A DNA stretch of 64,000 nt, taken from assembly GCA_016931255.1 (NCBI GenBank), contig JAFGFG010000009.1:259076-323075 (forward strand), in the 5' to 3' direction. Of this stretch, positions 1 to 9,995 are shown piece after piece. The translations under genes and the position numbers were made by a program. The notes beneath the pieces were generated by a model. That model ran no database searches, was not told the DNA's origin, and worked only from the letters and a program-made list of their open reading frames with translations. Source of the DNA: Candidatus Aenigmatarchaeota archaeon (GTDB lineage: Archaea > Aenigmatarchaeota > Aenigmatarchaeia > QMZP01 > JAFGSV01). The first letter of the stretch is position 1, and the number at the start of each line of letters is the position of its first letter.

Positions 1-239
1 ATAATGGGCTTGTACATAAGGTCTATTGTGACACCCCTTTCTCTCTCCTCTTTGAGATTATCCATAACAAAAGCAAACTCGAACGTTTCCTTCTTCAGCT
101 CCTTTGCAAGTTCTTTGAGTTTCCTCATTTCCTGCTCAGGAAGTGAACCAGAATCGTATAGAAGCCTGCCTAACAATGTTGACTTACCGTGGTCTACATG
201 ACCTTCGGTTATTATGTTTATATGTGGCTTTTCTGCCAT
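1..239 (-). CDS. tuf: Elongation factor 1-alpha (aEF1A), N-terminal part, truncated by window start
   Basis: Minus-strand translation [31 protein letters not shown]...[28 protein letters not shown]-loop GHVDHGKST and ERGVTIDL. Open at the window edge, so absent from the ORF track. Confidence 0.85.
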   Translation of the reverse strand, partial: MAEKPHINIITEGHVDHGKSTLLGRLLYDSGSLPEQEMRKLKELAKELKKETFEFAFVMDNLKEERERGVTIDLMYKPI

Positions 240-514
240 TTTATCTCCTCCTATGTAAATCCTTTGCTTGTCAGGGTACTATATACTATGCGTATATATG
301 CAGCCCTGTGGACTTTATTATAAAACATATTTATATTTATATGTTTTCTTCCATAGTCATGGAAATAAACAGACTCCGCCTGCATTTTCATCATGCATTG
401 TGCAGGGACTGAAGTGCGGTTCGAAAACAGCGGAAAACAATAAAAAGGGCGAAAGTCTTAAAAAGATATTTAATCTATAAATTCAAGACATTGGATTAAC
501 AGTTAAGTGATTAA

Positions 515-847
515 ATGAAAAAGGACATCGGTATCGGAGCAAATGCACCTGAGAAGTCATGTCAGGACTTGAACTGTCCATGGCACGGGAAGCTTTCAGT
601 CAGGGGCAGGGTGATAGAAGGAAAGGTGGTTTCTTCCAAAACCAGTACTACAGCTATCATTGAGAGAGGATATCCAAAGTTCGTTCCGAAGTATCAGGGA
701 TATGAAAGGAGAAAATCGAGGATAACAGCTCACAATCCTCCATGCATACACGCAAGGGATGGTGAGACAGTTCTTATAGCAGAGTGCCGGCCGCTTTCAA
801 AGACCAAGAGCTTCGTTGTTATCTCAAAGAATGTGGTGAAAGAATGA
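515..847 (+). CDS. rps17: 30S ribosomal protein uS17
   Basis: Family-like sequence (DLNCPWHGKLSVRGRVIEGKV...); overlaps uL14 start by ATGA. Confidence 0.93.
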   Translation: MKKDIGIGANAPEKSCQDLNCPWHGKLSVRGRVIEGKVVSSKTSTTAIIERGYPKFVPKYQGYERRKSRITAHNPPCIHARDGETVLIAECRPLSKTKSFVVISKNVVKE

Positions 848-1242
848 AAGCGGTATCATCAAGCAGGACAAAGGGAATACAGATAGGCACTGTCATGAAA
901 TGCGCTGACAACAGCGGCGCAAACCTTTTCGAGGTGATTTCTGTTCTGGGATTCAAGGGAAAGAGACGGACAAGGCCCACTGCAGGCATAGCTGATGTTG
1001 TAATGAGCAGGGTGAAGAGCGGGAACGAAAAGGTCCGTCATCAGGTATTCAGGACTGTAATCGTAAGGCAGAGAATGGAATTCAAGAGGCCAAACGGAAT
1101 GCGCGTGTCTTTCGAGGACAATGCAGGTGTTGTGATAAACGACAAGTTTGACCCCACTGCTTCACTGATAAAAGGTCCGATAGCAAAGGAAGTTGTCGAG
1201 AGATTCAAAACCGTGGGAAAGATAGCGAGCACAGTGGTTTAA
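844..1242 (+). CDS. rpl14: 50S ribosomal protein uL14
   Basis: CADNSGANLFEVISV...GIADVVMSRVKSG; start placed at the ATGA overlap (844) instead of ORF-track start 784. Confidence 0.93.
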   Translation: MKAVSSSRTKGIQIGTVMKCADNSGANLFEVISVLGFKGKRRTRPTAGIADVVMSRVKSGNEKVRHQVFRTVIVRQRMEFKRPNGMRVSFEDNAGVVINDKFDPTASLIKGPIAKEVVERFKTVGKIASTVV

Positions 1243-1251
1243 GGTATTATT

Positions 1252-1731
1252 ATGAAAAATGCATGGTCATCGAAATGGATTTCAAGCGAGCAGCCAAGGA
1301 AACAGAGAAAATACAGGAAAAATGCTCCGCTTCATATTAAGAAGAAGTTCCTTTCTGTCAATCTTGTGCCAGGCCTGAGGGAAAGATACGGAAAAAGGTC
1401 AATGGTCATCAGGAAGGGCGACAGGGTTCTCGTGGCAAGAGGCGACCTTAAGGGAAAGACTGGCGCAGTTGAAAGGGTTGACATAAGCAGGGAGAAGGTT
1501 TATATAGAAGGACTCAAAGTAAAGAAAGTTGATGGTTCAGAGGTTCAGAAGCCGTTCAGGGCATCAAACCTCCAGATAACAGACCTCAAGCTTGATGACA
1601 AGCTCAGGCAGGCTGTGATTGAAAGATCAGGAAGCGCTGTCAAAGATGAAGCAAAGAATGCTAAGAAGGCTGCAATGAAAGAAGACAAAAAGGAAGAAAA
1701 GAAAGCAAAGACAAAAAAGAAGGGTGAATAA
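1252..1731 (+). CDS. rpl24: 50S ribosomal protein uL24
   Basis: KGDRVLVARGDLKGKTGAVERVD (KOW motif), Lys-rich C-terminus, spc gene order. Confidence 0.92.
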   Translation: MKNAWSSKWISSEQPRKQRKYRKNAPLHIKKKFLSVNLVPGLRERYGKRSMVIRKGDRVLVARGDLKGKTGAVERVDISREKVYIEGLKVKKVDGSEVQKPFRASNLQITDLKLDDKLRQAVIERSGSAVKDEAKNAKKAAMKEDKKEEKKAKTKKKGE

Positions 1732-1739
1732 TTATGCAC

Positions 1740-2414
1740 ATGAAGAGATACACGATGCCGAAGTTCTGGCCGGTTGCAAGGAAGAAGGAGAAGTTCGTTG
1801 TTACGACATCTCCTGGTCCCCATCCAAAGAGCAGGAGCATTGCGCTCAGGGTAGTCATCAGGGATGTTATGGGATATGCCGAGACCGCCAAAGAAGCAGA
1901 GCAGATTGTAAAGGGCGGAAGTGTCTTCGTGGACAAGAAAAGAGTGAAGGATGACAAGAGAGCGATAGGCCTTATGGATGTTGTGAGCTTTCCTGAAATA
2001 AAGAAGCATTACAGGGCATTCCCGTCAAAGAAAGGACTGGAGCTGAAGGAAATCAAGGAAGCGGATTCATCAAAGAAACTCTGCATGATAAAGGGAAAGA
2101 ATGTCATAAACGGGGGGAAAGTTCAGATAAGCCTTCACGACGGCCGCATCATAGTTCTTGGAAAGGAGAGCAAATACAAGCCAGGGGACTCAGTTCTTAT
2201 AGAACTCCCTTCGCAGAAGATACTCCAGCACTTCGAACTCAAGGAAGGAGAGAAGGCTGTTGTGATAGCAGGAAACAACATAGGCGCTGAAGGAAAGATA
2301 AAGCTTATACATGACAGGAAAACCATGTTTGAGAAGAGCAGGGTCGTAGTCACTACAAAGGACTGTGAAATAGAGACCCTGAAGGAATACGTGCTCGTAG
2401 GTGATATGAAATGA
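1740..2414 (+). CDS. rps4e: 30S ribosomal protein eS4
   Basis: HMKRYTMPKFWPVARKKEKFVVTTSPGPHPKSRSIAL; position between uL24 and uL5. Confidence 0.93.
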   Translation: MKRYTMPKFWPVARKKEKFVVTTSPGPHPKSRSIALRVVIRDVMGYAETAKEAEQIVKGGSVFVDKKRVKDDKRAIGLMDVVSFPEIKKHYRAFPSKKGLELKEIKEADSSKKLCMIKGKNVINGGKVQISLHDGRIIVLGKESKYKPGDSVLIELPSQKILQHFELKEGEKAVVIAGNNIGAEGKIKLIHDRKTMFEKSRVVVTTKDCEIETLKEYVLVGDMK

Positions 2415-2419
2415 ATTCC

Positions 2420-2914
2420 ATGAAAGAGATAAGGATAGAAAAAATCACAATCAACATGTCAACAGGTGTTCCAGGACCTGAGCTTGAGAAGGCAAAGAAC
2501 CTTCTCGGGATAATAACAGGCAAGCATATCGTCAAGACATCATCGCACAAGAGGAATACATTCGGCGTTGCAAAGGGCAGGGAGATGGGAGTCATGACAA
2601 CACTGAGGGGAAATGATGCACGGGAGCTTCTCGTAAGACTTTTCAAGTCACTTGAGAACAGGATAAAGGCATCGAGCTTTGACGAGAACGGAAACTTCTC
2701 TTTCGGAATCGAGGAATACATAAACATACCCGGTGTCCAGTACGAGCCTGACATAGGCATTATGGGTTTTGATGTTGCTGTGACTCTTGAGAGGCCCGGA
2801 TACAGGGTCAGGAAGAGGAAGTACTCAAGGTCTAAATTGGGCAAGGAGCACATCATAAAAGCCGAGGAAGCAATCAAGTGGGTAAAGAAGGAATTCGGCG
2901 TCGATGTCGTATAA
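2420..2914 (+). CDS. rpl5: 50S ribosomal protein uL5
   Basis: KITINMSTG...GIEEYINIPGVQYEPDIGIMGFDVAVTLERPGYR. Confidence 0.93.
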   Translation: MKEIRIEKITINMSTGVPGPELEKAKNLLGIITGKHIVKTSSHKRNTFGVAKGREMGVMTTLRGNDARELLVRLFKSLENRIKASSFDENGNFSFGIEEYINIPGVQYEPDIGIMGFDVAVTLERPGYRVRKRKYSRSKLGKEHIIKAEEAIKWVKKEFGVDVV

Positions 2915-2943
2915 TATTTAAATAGGATGCAACAGTGATTACT

Positions 2944-3165
2944 ATGAGTTTCAAAAACGCTATGAAGCAGATTGCGAGCAAGAAAGTGAAACTTGCAAAG
3001 TTCATGAAACACAACAAGCCTAGGGACAGGAAAACCGGCAGGAATGCGACCCAGTGCAGGGTATGCGGGAAGACCGAAGGCATTATAAACAAGTATGGTC
3101 TCCAGTACTGCAGGCAGTGTTTCAGGGAAGAGGCAAAGAAGCTCGGTTTCAGGAAGTATGATTGA
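2944..3165 (+). CDS. rps14: 30S ribosomal protein uS14 (zinc type)
   Basis: [32 protein letters not shown]. Confidence 0.92.
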   Translation: MSFKNAMKQIASKKVKLAKFMKHNKPRDRKTGRNATQCRVCGKTEGIINKYGLQYCRQCFREEAKKLGFRKYD

Positions 3166-3170
3166 TTATT

Positions 3171-3557
3171 ATGAGACATGACATAATTGCGGATACGTTC
3201 TCGATACTGAAGAACGCGGAGTCCATAGGCAAGACGGAATGCACTACGCCAGCGTCGAACCTTGTCAAGAACATACTCCTGATAATGCAGAAGGAGAAGT
3301 ATATAGGCGAGTTCGAGGCTGTTGAAGACGGACGCGGCGGAAAGTTCAAGATAAAGCTCATCGGAAAGATAAACAGCTGCGGCGCCATCAAGCCAAGGTT
3401 CTCAGTAAGCAAGGCGGATTTCATATCCTGGGAGAAGAGATTCCTTCCGGCAGCTGCGCTTGGACTGCTTCTGGTAAGTACATCCAGCGGTGTCATATCG
3501 CACAAGGAAGCAAAGGAGAAAGGCGTAGGCGGGAAGCTTCTCGGTTATGTCTATTAG
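3171..3557 (+). CDS. rps8: 30S ribosomal protein uS8
   Basis: MRHDIIADTFSILKNAE...LLLVSTSSGVISHKEAKEKGVGGKLLGYVY. Confidence 0.92.
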   Translation: MRHDIIADTFSILKNAESIGKTECTTPASNLVKNILLIMQKEKYIGEFEAVEDGRGGKFKIKLIGKINSCGAIKPRFSVSKADFISWEKRFLPAAALGLLLVSTSSGVISHKEAKEKGVGGKLLGYVY

Positions 3558-3566
3558 GTGATTTTT

Positions 3567-3830
3567 ATGAGTTCAGAACAGACTGTGAAGGACGCTTTGA
3601 AGGCAGGAAAGACTGTGATAGGAAAGGAAAGCGTCATAAAGGCTGTCAAAAACGGCAGGCTGTCGGGTATTGTGTGCCCATCGAACTGCCCGGCTGTGCT
3701 CATGAAGGAACTGGAATATTACAGCAGGATTTCCAAAGTGCATGTCAGCAGATTCAAGGGGAATTCCGCAGACCTGGGGCAGCTTTGCGGCAAGCCTTTT
3801 AAAATCATGATATTAGGAATAGAGAAGTAG
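3567..3830 (+). CDS. rpl30e: 50S ribosomal protein eL30
   Basis: VKDALKAGKTVIGKESVIKAVKNGR...; upstream of NusA/uS12 as in archaeal str-type operons. Confidence 0.88.
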   Translation: MSSEQTVKDALKAGKTVIGKESVIKAVKNGRLSGIVCPSNCPAVLMKELEYYSRISKVHVSRFKGNSADLGQLCGKPFKIMILGIEK

Positions 3831-3839
3831 ATGTTGACT

Positions 3840-4244
3840 ATGGCGATAAAACTCGAGACGCAGAACATAAGGGACATTGCGGTTTTCGAGCGGGTGACAA
3901 AAGTCCATGTAAAGGACTGCATCCGTGACGAGAGCGGCGTGTACTTCATGGTTGAAAAGGGGAAATCCGGACTCGCGATAGGAAGGAACGGAGCTGTAAT
4001 AAAATCAGTGAGCAAGATGCTCGGGAAGACCGTGAAGGTATTCGAGTTTTCCCAGAACATTGAAGAGATGGTGAAAAGCATGATACCGGCCGCAAAAAAC
4101 GTGGATGTAGCGAATGACGCTGTGACAGTGACACTGCCGAGCAGCGAAAGGTCAGTTGTTATAGGAAGGAGCGGAAGGAACATCAAGATTATGAAGGAAT
4201 TTTTAAACAGGCACTTCAAAATAAATTACCTGAGGCTGAGATAA
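3840..4244 (+). CDS. nusA: Archaeal NusA-like KH-domain protein
   Basis: KH-type GxxG motifs ([36 protein letters not shown]), directly before uS12. Confidence 0.87.
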   Translation: MAIKLETQNIRDIAVFERVTKVHVKDCIRDESGVYFMVEKGKSGLAIGRNGAVIKSVSKMLGKTVKVFEFSQNIEEMVKSMIPAAKNVDVANDAVTVTLPSSERSVVIGRSGRNIKIMKEFLNRHFKINYLRLR

Positions 4245-4666
4245 TGGGAGAATTTGCAGCAAGAAACCTGGTCAAGAAGAGGAAGAAGCTTAGGTGGGCC
4301 TCCAAGGCAGGAAAGAAAAAGCTTCTGAAGATATGGAAGAAGGACCCGCTTGAGGGAGCACCAATAGGCCGTGGCATCGTCCTCAAGAAGAAGGGTGTCG
4401 AACAGAAGCAGCCGCACTCCGGAATAATCAAATGCGTAAGGGTGCAGCTCATAAAGAACAGCATCCAGGTGACAGCATTCGTGCCTGGAACCAATGCTAT
4501 CAGGTTCATAGACGAGCACGACGAGGTGACGCTTGCCGGCATAGGAGGCTCGCAGAAATCTGCAGTCGGTTCCATGCACGGCATAAAATACAAGGTGATA
4601 GAAGTCAACGGAGCCTCGCTCAATGAACTGCTTAAAGGAAAGAAGGACAAGCCAAAGACAGCTTAA
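4244..4666 (+). CDS. rps12: 30S ribosomal protein uS12
   Basis: [32 protein letters not shown]. Confidence 0.93.
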   Translation: MGEFAARNLVKKRKKLRWASKAGKKKLLKIWKKDPLEGAPIGRGIVLKKKGVEQKQPHSGIIKCVRVQLIKNSIQVTAFVPGTNAIRFIDEHDEVTLAGIGGSQKSAVGSMHGIKYKVIEVNGASLNELLKGKKDKPKTA

Positions 4667-4675
4667 GGTGATGAT

Positions 4676-5263
4676 ATGCTATTATTCGATAAGTGGGACA
4701 TAAGTGAAGCAAAGGTTGAAGACCCCGGTCTTGTGAAGTATATAAACCTCAGGCCGATTATTGTTCCCAGGACATTCGGAAGGAAGAGCGGAGATTTCCG
4801 CAAGAATGAAATGAACATAATAGAGAGGTTCATGAACAAGCTTCAGGTTACAGGACATTCCAACAAGAGGCACAAGGTAAGCTCCGGAAAGTTCCCTGGC
4901 AACTACCAGACAATAATGAAGGAGACAATGAAGGCTTTCGATCTAATAGAGAAAAAGACAAACACCAATCCCATCCATGTCTTTGTAAAAGCTCTTGAGA
5001 ATGCAGCCCTTTTCGAGGAGATAACTGCTTACCAGCTTGGGGGAATAATAGCAAGGAAGGCTGTGATAACATCCCCGCAGAGAAGGGTGGACCTTGCGCT
5101 CAGGCTCATAACCCAGGGCATATACAGGTCAACTTTCAAGTCCAAGAAGACACTCGGCCAGACAATCGCCAGCGAGATAATGGCCATTGCGGACAATGAT
5201 CCGAAGACGCTTCCGATAAGGGAGAGGAACAGGATAGAGAAGGAAGCGGAGGGAGCAAGGTAG
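4676..5263 (+). CDS. rps7: 30S ribosomal protein uS7
   Basis: YQLGGIIARKAVITSPQRRVDLALRLITQG; between uS12 and EF-2. Confidence 0.92.
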   Translation: MLLFDKWDISEAKVEDPGLVKYINLRPIIVPRTFGRKSGDFRKNEMNIIERFMNKLQVTGHSNKRHKVSSGKFPGNYQTIMKETMKAFDLIEKKTNTNPIHVFVKALENAALFEEITAYQLGGIIARKAVITSPQRRVDLALRLITQGIYRSTFKSKKTLGQTIASEIMAIADNDPKTLPIRERNRIEKEAEGAR

Positions 5264-5307
5264 ATTTGAATACCAGCTTTTTTTAACTATATGATTAAGT
5301 GATTCCC

Positions 5308-7512
5308 ATGGCAAAAAGCGATTTGACTTCAACTGTAAAAGAACTTCAGAGCAAACCGGAGCAGATAAGAAACATCGGAATAATCGCGCACATAGACCAT
5401 GGAAAGACAACGCTTTCCGACAACCTTCTTGCAGGCGCGGGTATGATATCAGAGGATCTTGCGGGAAAGCAGCTCTTCATGGACACCGTGGACCAGGAGC
5501 AGGAAAGGGGAATAACAATCTTCGCAGCTAATGTAAGCATGGTTCACACCGTAAAGGGCACTGATTATCTCATCAATCTCATAGACACCCCGGGTCACGT
5601 GGACTTCGGCGGTGATGTCACCCGTGCCATGCGTGCAGTTGACGGCGCTGTTGTTGTCGCTGACGCTGTAGAGGGTTGCATGCCCCAGACCGAGACAGTC
5701 CTCAGGCAGGCTCTTAAGGAAAGGGTCAGGCCCGTCCTTTTCATCAACAAGGTAGACAGGATGATCAAGGAGCTCAAGCTCACCCCACAGCAGATGGAAG
5801 AGAGATTCAAGAAAATAATCACTGAGGTGAACATGCTTATCCAGAAATACGCGGAGAAGGAATACGCCGACAAGTACACTGTCAATGTGCTGGACGGCAG
5901 CGTCGCTTTCGGCTCTGCTCTCAGGAACTGGGCGATTTCAGTGCCGAAGATGAAGGAGACGAATATGTCGTTCAAGGACATAATAGACATGACAAACGCT
6001 GGAGAGGAAAAGGAGCTCGCAAAGAAGGCTCCTCTTCATGCAGTTGTACTGGAGATGGCAATCAAGCATCTTCCCAATCCGCTTCAGGCCCAGAAATACA
6101 GGATAGAGAAAATATGGCCCAATGACGATAATAAAAGCCCTGTGGGCGAGTCAATGAAGAACTGCGACCCGAACGGGCATCTTGCGGCTGTTGTCACAAA
6201 GGTCTACCCGGACCCGCACGCAGGTTATGTTGCCACAGTCAGGATTTTCTCTGGAAAAATAAGGGGCGGCCAGGAGCTGCAGCTTGTCGGTTCGCAGAAG
6301 AAGGAAAAGGTCCAGCAGGTTTCTGTTTACAAGGGCGCGCAGAGGGTTACCATGGATGAAGTTGTTGCAGGCAACATCGTAGGCATTGTAGGTCTCAAGA
6401 GCGCATACTCCGGAGAGACCCTTGCGGAAAGCGGATACTCAATCAACGCTTTCGAGGGGATAAAGCATATATTCGAACCGGTTGTAACCAAGGCTATCGA
6501 GCCGAAGCAGCCCAAGCAGCTCGCAAAGCTTATAGAATTCCTCAGAAGGACAAGCAGGGAGGACCCGACACTCGTAGTCCACATAAACGAGGAAACCGGC
6601 GAGTATCTTGTTTCCGGACTCGGAGAGCTTCACATAGACGCCAAGATAGAGAGGCCTCTTCATGATGCAGAAATAGAAGTCAATGTCTCACCGCCTATAG
6701 TCATCTACAAGGAATCAGTCAAGCAGGCATGCGGCGAGGCTTTCGAGGGCAAGTCGCCGAACAGGCACAACCGATTCTACATGACAGCAGAACCAGTACC
6801 TGATGCAGTCATGAAGGCGATGGCTGCAGGAGACATCTCTTCAGATTACGAAGTAAAGAAAAAGGACCTGGACCTTGTCGAGAAGCTTGTAGGACTGGGA
6901 ATGGAAAGGGACGAGGTCAAGAAAATCAAGCTCATACACAACAGGAACATATTCCTTGACGCCACACGGGGTGTCAATTCCATACTTGAGGTAATGGAGA
7001 TGCTCAAGCAGTCATTCGTTGATTCCATGGATCAGGGACCGCTTGCAAGGGAGCCTGTCAGTGGTGTTATGATAAAGATTGTCGATGCAAAGCTTCATGA
7101 GGATGCAATCCACAGAGGGCCTGCACAGGTCATACCGGCTGTCAGGTCTGCTGTCAGGCAGGCTATGGTAGCGGGAAAGGCATTCATACTGGAGCCGAAG
7201 CAGATCATCAGGATAGACGTTCCGAGCGAGCAGCTCAGCGGTGCAATGAAAGAAATCCAGAACAGAAGGGGCCAGATAGTCGAGATGAACGAGGAGAGGG
7301 GAGCCACTGTCATAAAGGCAAAGCTTCCTGTCGCTGATATGTTCGGCTTCAATTCATCGCTGAAATCAGGTACAGGCGGCCAGGGATTCTTCTGGCTCAT
7401 AGACGTTACGTACGAACCTCTTCCAAAGGAGCTTGAGAATGAAGTGATAGGGAAAATCAAGCAGAGGAAGGGACTGGCGGACGAGCCTGAGGAAACAGAA
7501 GAAGACGCCTGA
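5308..7512 (+). CDS. fusA: Elongation factor 2 (aEF-2)
   Basis: IAHIDHGKTTLSDNLL, DTPGHVDFGGDVTRAMRAVDG, NKVDR; full length. Confidence 0.97.
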   Translation: MAKSDLTSTVKELQSKPEQIRNIGIIAHIDHGKTTLSDNLLAGAGMISEDLAGKQLFMDTVDQEQERGITIFAANVSMVHTVKGTDYLINLIDTPGHVDFGGDVTRAMRAVDGAVVVADAVEGCMPQTETVLRQALKERVRPVLFINKVDRMIKELKLTPQQMEERFKKIITEVNMLIQKYAEKEYADKYTVNVLDGSVAFGSALRNWAISVPKMKETNMSFKDIIDMTNAGEEKELAKKAPLHAVVLEMAIKHLPNPLQAQKYRIEKIWPNDDNKSPVGESMKNCDPNGHLAAVVTKVYPDPHAGYVATVRIFSGKIRGGQELQLVGSQKKEKVQQVSVYKGAQRVTMDEVVAGNIVGIVGLKSAYSGETLAESGYSINAFEGIKHIFEPVVTKAIEPKQPKQLAKLIEFLRRTSREDPTLVVHINEETGEYLVSGLGELHIDAKIERPLHDAEIEVNVSPPIVIYKESVKQACGEAFEGKSPNRHNRFYMTAEPVPDAVMKAMAAGDISSDYEVKKKDLDLVEKLVGLGMERDEVKKIKLIHNRNIFLDATRGVNSILEVMEMLKQSFVDSMDQGPLAREPVSGVMIKIVDAKLHEDAIHRGPAQVIPAVRSAVRQAMVAGKAFILEPKQIIRIDVPSEQLSGAMKEIQNRRGQIVEMNEERGATVIKAKLPVADMFGFNSSLKSGTGGQGFFWLIDVTYEPLPKELENEVIGKIKQRKGLADEPEETEEDA

Positions 7513-7582
7513 CAACTTCTGGGACAGAGTTTTTAATCTCTCAGTCTCAAAATTAATTACTTTTACAGTTACGTGAGTTTCC

Positions 7583-8800
7583 ATGAACAAAGAAACAATA
7601 GCCCAGAAGAAGCTTAGGGTGCTTCTGAAAAAGCTGGGCGCCATACGGGGAAGGCATACAGAGCTTGTCACCATCTACGTACCCGCGGGACTGAATCTCT
7701 ACATTATATCAAATCAGGTAAGCCAGGAGCAGGGAACCGCGGTGAATATCAAATCAAAGGCTGTGAGAAAGAATGTCCTTACAGCACTTGAGAAAATAAA
7801 TCAGCACCTTAAACTATACAAGAGAGCCCCTGAGAACGGGCTTGCAATTTTCTCCGGCAACATTTCAGAAAAGGAAGGGGAGAGCGACGTGGAGCTCTGG
7901 GCAATAGAGCCTCCTGAAAAGCTCAACCAGAGGCTTTACAGGTGCGACCAGACATTCATACTCGACCCCCTGACATACATGCTCCGCGAGAGGGAGGTAT
8001 ACGGTCTCATTGTGCTGGACAAGTCTGATGCGAATATAGGAACACTTGTTGGAAAAAGGATTGAGCCGCTCAAGAATATAGAGTCGCTTGTTCCCGGCAA
8101 GACCAAGAAGGGAGGATGGTCTCAGGCACGTTATGCCCGTGTAAGGGAAGGGCTTCTGAATGACCACCTCAAAAAAGCCGGCGAGATAGCGACATCATAC
8201 TTCAGGGAAATGGAAGACCTGAGAGGGATAATAATAGGAGGACCCGGGCCGATAAAGGAAATGTTCTTCAACGGTGACTTCCTTCCGACAGACATAAAGG
8301 CGAAGGTTCTCGGTGTTGTTGACACCTCATACACAGGGATGCCGGGACTTGAGGAAATGATTGTCAGGGGGGAGGACATACTCGCGGAGGCCTCCATCAC
8401 CCATGAAAGGAAGATTATGGACAAATTCTTAACGGAATTGTCAAAGGACTCGGGGCTCGCGGTTTACGGCATAAAAGAGACACTTCACGCCTTAGAGGCA
8501 GGTGCTGTCGGCATTCTTCTGGTTTCCGACAGGTTTGAATGGGTTGACGCCGAATTCGAATGCCCTTCATGCGGGAAAAAGACTGGAAAAATTGTAAAAC
8601 CGGACAAGAAGGATGCTGTCATGTGCCCGGGATGCGGTTCTTCAATGGAACTGACCAAAGAAAACGATGTACTGGAGAAGCTGGACTCCCTTGCAGAGAA
8701 CGTCGGCTCGAAGATGGAGATAATATCCGCTGACAGCCGTGAGGGAGAGCAGCTTTTTGAAATGGGCGGGCTTGCAGGAATACTCAGGTACAATATATGA
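7583..8800 (+). CDS. prf1: Peptide chain release factor aRF1 with GGQ replaced by GGW
   Basis: NIKS (GTAVNIKSKAVRKNVL), YxCxxxF (YRCDQTF), Zn-ribbon-like CPSCG...CPGCG; catalytic loop reads KTKKGGWSQARYARVREG. Confidence 0.93.
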   Translation: MNKETIAQKKLRVLLKKLGAIRGRHTELVTIYVPAGLNLYIISNQVSQEQGTAVNIKSKAVRKNVLTALEKINQHLKLYKRAPENGLAIFSGNISEKEGESDVELWAIEPPEKLNQRLYRCDQTFILDPLTYMLREREVYGLIVLDKSDANIGTLVGKRIEPLKNIESLVPGKTKKGGWSQARYARVREGLLNDHLKKAGEIATSYFREMEDLRGIIIGGPGPIKEMFFNGDFLPTDIKAKVLGVVDTSYTGMPGLEEMIVRGEDILAEASITHERKIMDKFLTELSKDSGLAVYGIKETLHALEAGAVGILLVSDRFEWVDAEFECPSCGKKTGKIVKPDKKDAVMCPGCGSSMELTKENDVLEKLDSLAENVGSKMEIISADSREGEQLFEMGGLAGILRYNI

Positions 8801-8809
8801 CCGCAGGAA

Positions 8810-9343
8810 TCATATTACCTCGTCTTCCCACCTGTATATGCTGTCCCTGTTTTTCCAGACAATGAATGTCACTGCCAGGCCGACAGCAAATCCTCCAATA
8901 ACATCCACTATTGTATGGACACCGAGCGCTACTCTGGAAATGCCTACGAGAGCCGGGAATATGTAAATCGGAAGATATCTCTTTCTGCTTCTCATTAAAA
9001 GAAATATTGATGTTGCCACGCCTGTCATTGTTGACATGTGACCCGAAGGGAAAGAGAAACTTTCCAGGCAGAAGGGATTGCAGTCAGGAGCCGGGCACGG
9101 CAGGCACGGCCTCGGAACCTGGAATATGAGCTTTAGCGCCTCTGCCCCGAACAATGAAATAAAAAGTGTCGGTATTATCAGGAGCAGGAAATTCTTGAGC
9201 ATCTTCCTGTGCTTTTCCGATCTGCTGAACTTTATGTATTTCCTGTCAAGGAGGTAATGCACCGCTACCAGAATTATCACAATGGATGACCAGAGTACAG
9301 GGTCGCCGGTGTATGTCACTGCTCCCCAGAACAAATCATTCAT
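8810..9343 (-). CDS. PAP2-superfamily membrane phosphatase
   Basis: KLIFQVPRP...FSFPSGHMSTMTG...SRVALGVHTIVDVIGG motifs. Confidence 0.9.
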   Translation of the reverse strand: MNDLFWGAVTYTGDPVLWSSIVIILVAVHYLLDRKYIKFSRSEKHRKMLKNFLLLIIPTLFISLFGAEALKLIFQVPRPCLPCPAPDCNPFCLESFSFPSGHMSTMTGVATSIFLLMRSRKRYLPIYIFPALVGISRVALGVHTIVDVIGGFAVGLAVTFIVWKNRDSIYRWEDEVI

Positions 9344-9367
9344 TATTCTATTTGTTTCCCTTGGCTT

Positions 9368-9958
9368 TTATTTCTTAGAATCAGGTTCCGGCTTGACTTT
9401 CACGCCTATCTCGCCAAGGTTTTTCTGCAGCTTCTTCAGCGCCTTGTGTATGTCTTCTTCTTTCTGGGCGCCTGCGCATATGACACGTCCGGATGTGAAC
9501 AGCAGGAATGCCACGCGCGGCTCGTTTATCCTGTAGACAAGCCCCGGGAACTGTTCAGGCTCGTATTCGCTGTTTTCAAGCGTCAGTGCTATCTCGTCAA
9601 GGCTGAGTTCGGTGTCAAGCTTTGTGGAAGCCACTATGTTCTCCACCTTTGTTGTGTATTTCGTGGATATTTTTATTCCCGCTTTCCTCATGTTGGCAAC
9701 TATCTTTTTCATGGCCTTATCAAGGTCTTCCAGCGACTTTGTTCCTGTGCATACGACCTTCCCCTGCGAGAATATGAGCGCAGAAGCCCTTGGGTCTGTT
9801 ATCTTGTAAACAAGTCCGGGGAACTGCTCAGGCTGCCATTCAGTATTGTCAACCTTCTGGAGCATCTCGTCAAGGGATATCGTTCCTTCGAGGACAGTGT
9901 AAGCTACGATATTCTGCACCTTTATCTTAAAACCGGAAGAAGTCATTTCCGCACTCAT
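9368..9958 (-). CDS. tbp: TATA-box binding protein
   Basis: Two imperfect repeats (VQNIVAYTVLEG.../VENIVASTKLD..., EQFPGLVYKITDPRASALIFSQGKVVCTG / EQFPGLVYRINEPRVAFLLFTSGRVICAG). Confidence 0.97.
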   Translation of the reverse strand: MSAEMTSSGFKIKVQNIVAYTVLEGTISLDEMLQKVDNTEWQPEQFPGLVYKITDPRASALIFSQGKVVCTGTKSLEDLDKAMKKIVANMRKAGIKISTKYTTKVENIVASTKLDTELSLDEIALTLENSEYEPEQFPGLVYRINEPRVAFLLFTSGRVICAGAQKEEDIHKALKKLQKNLGEIGVKVKPEPDSKK

Positions 9959-9995
9959 GCATATACATATCCCAAAACAAACTTAAATGTATCGT

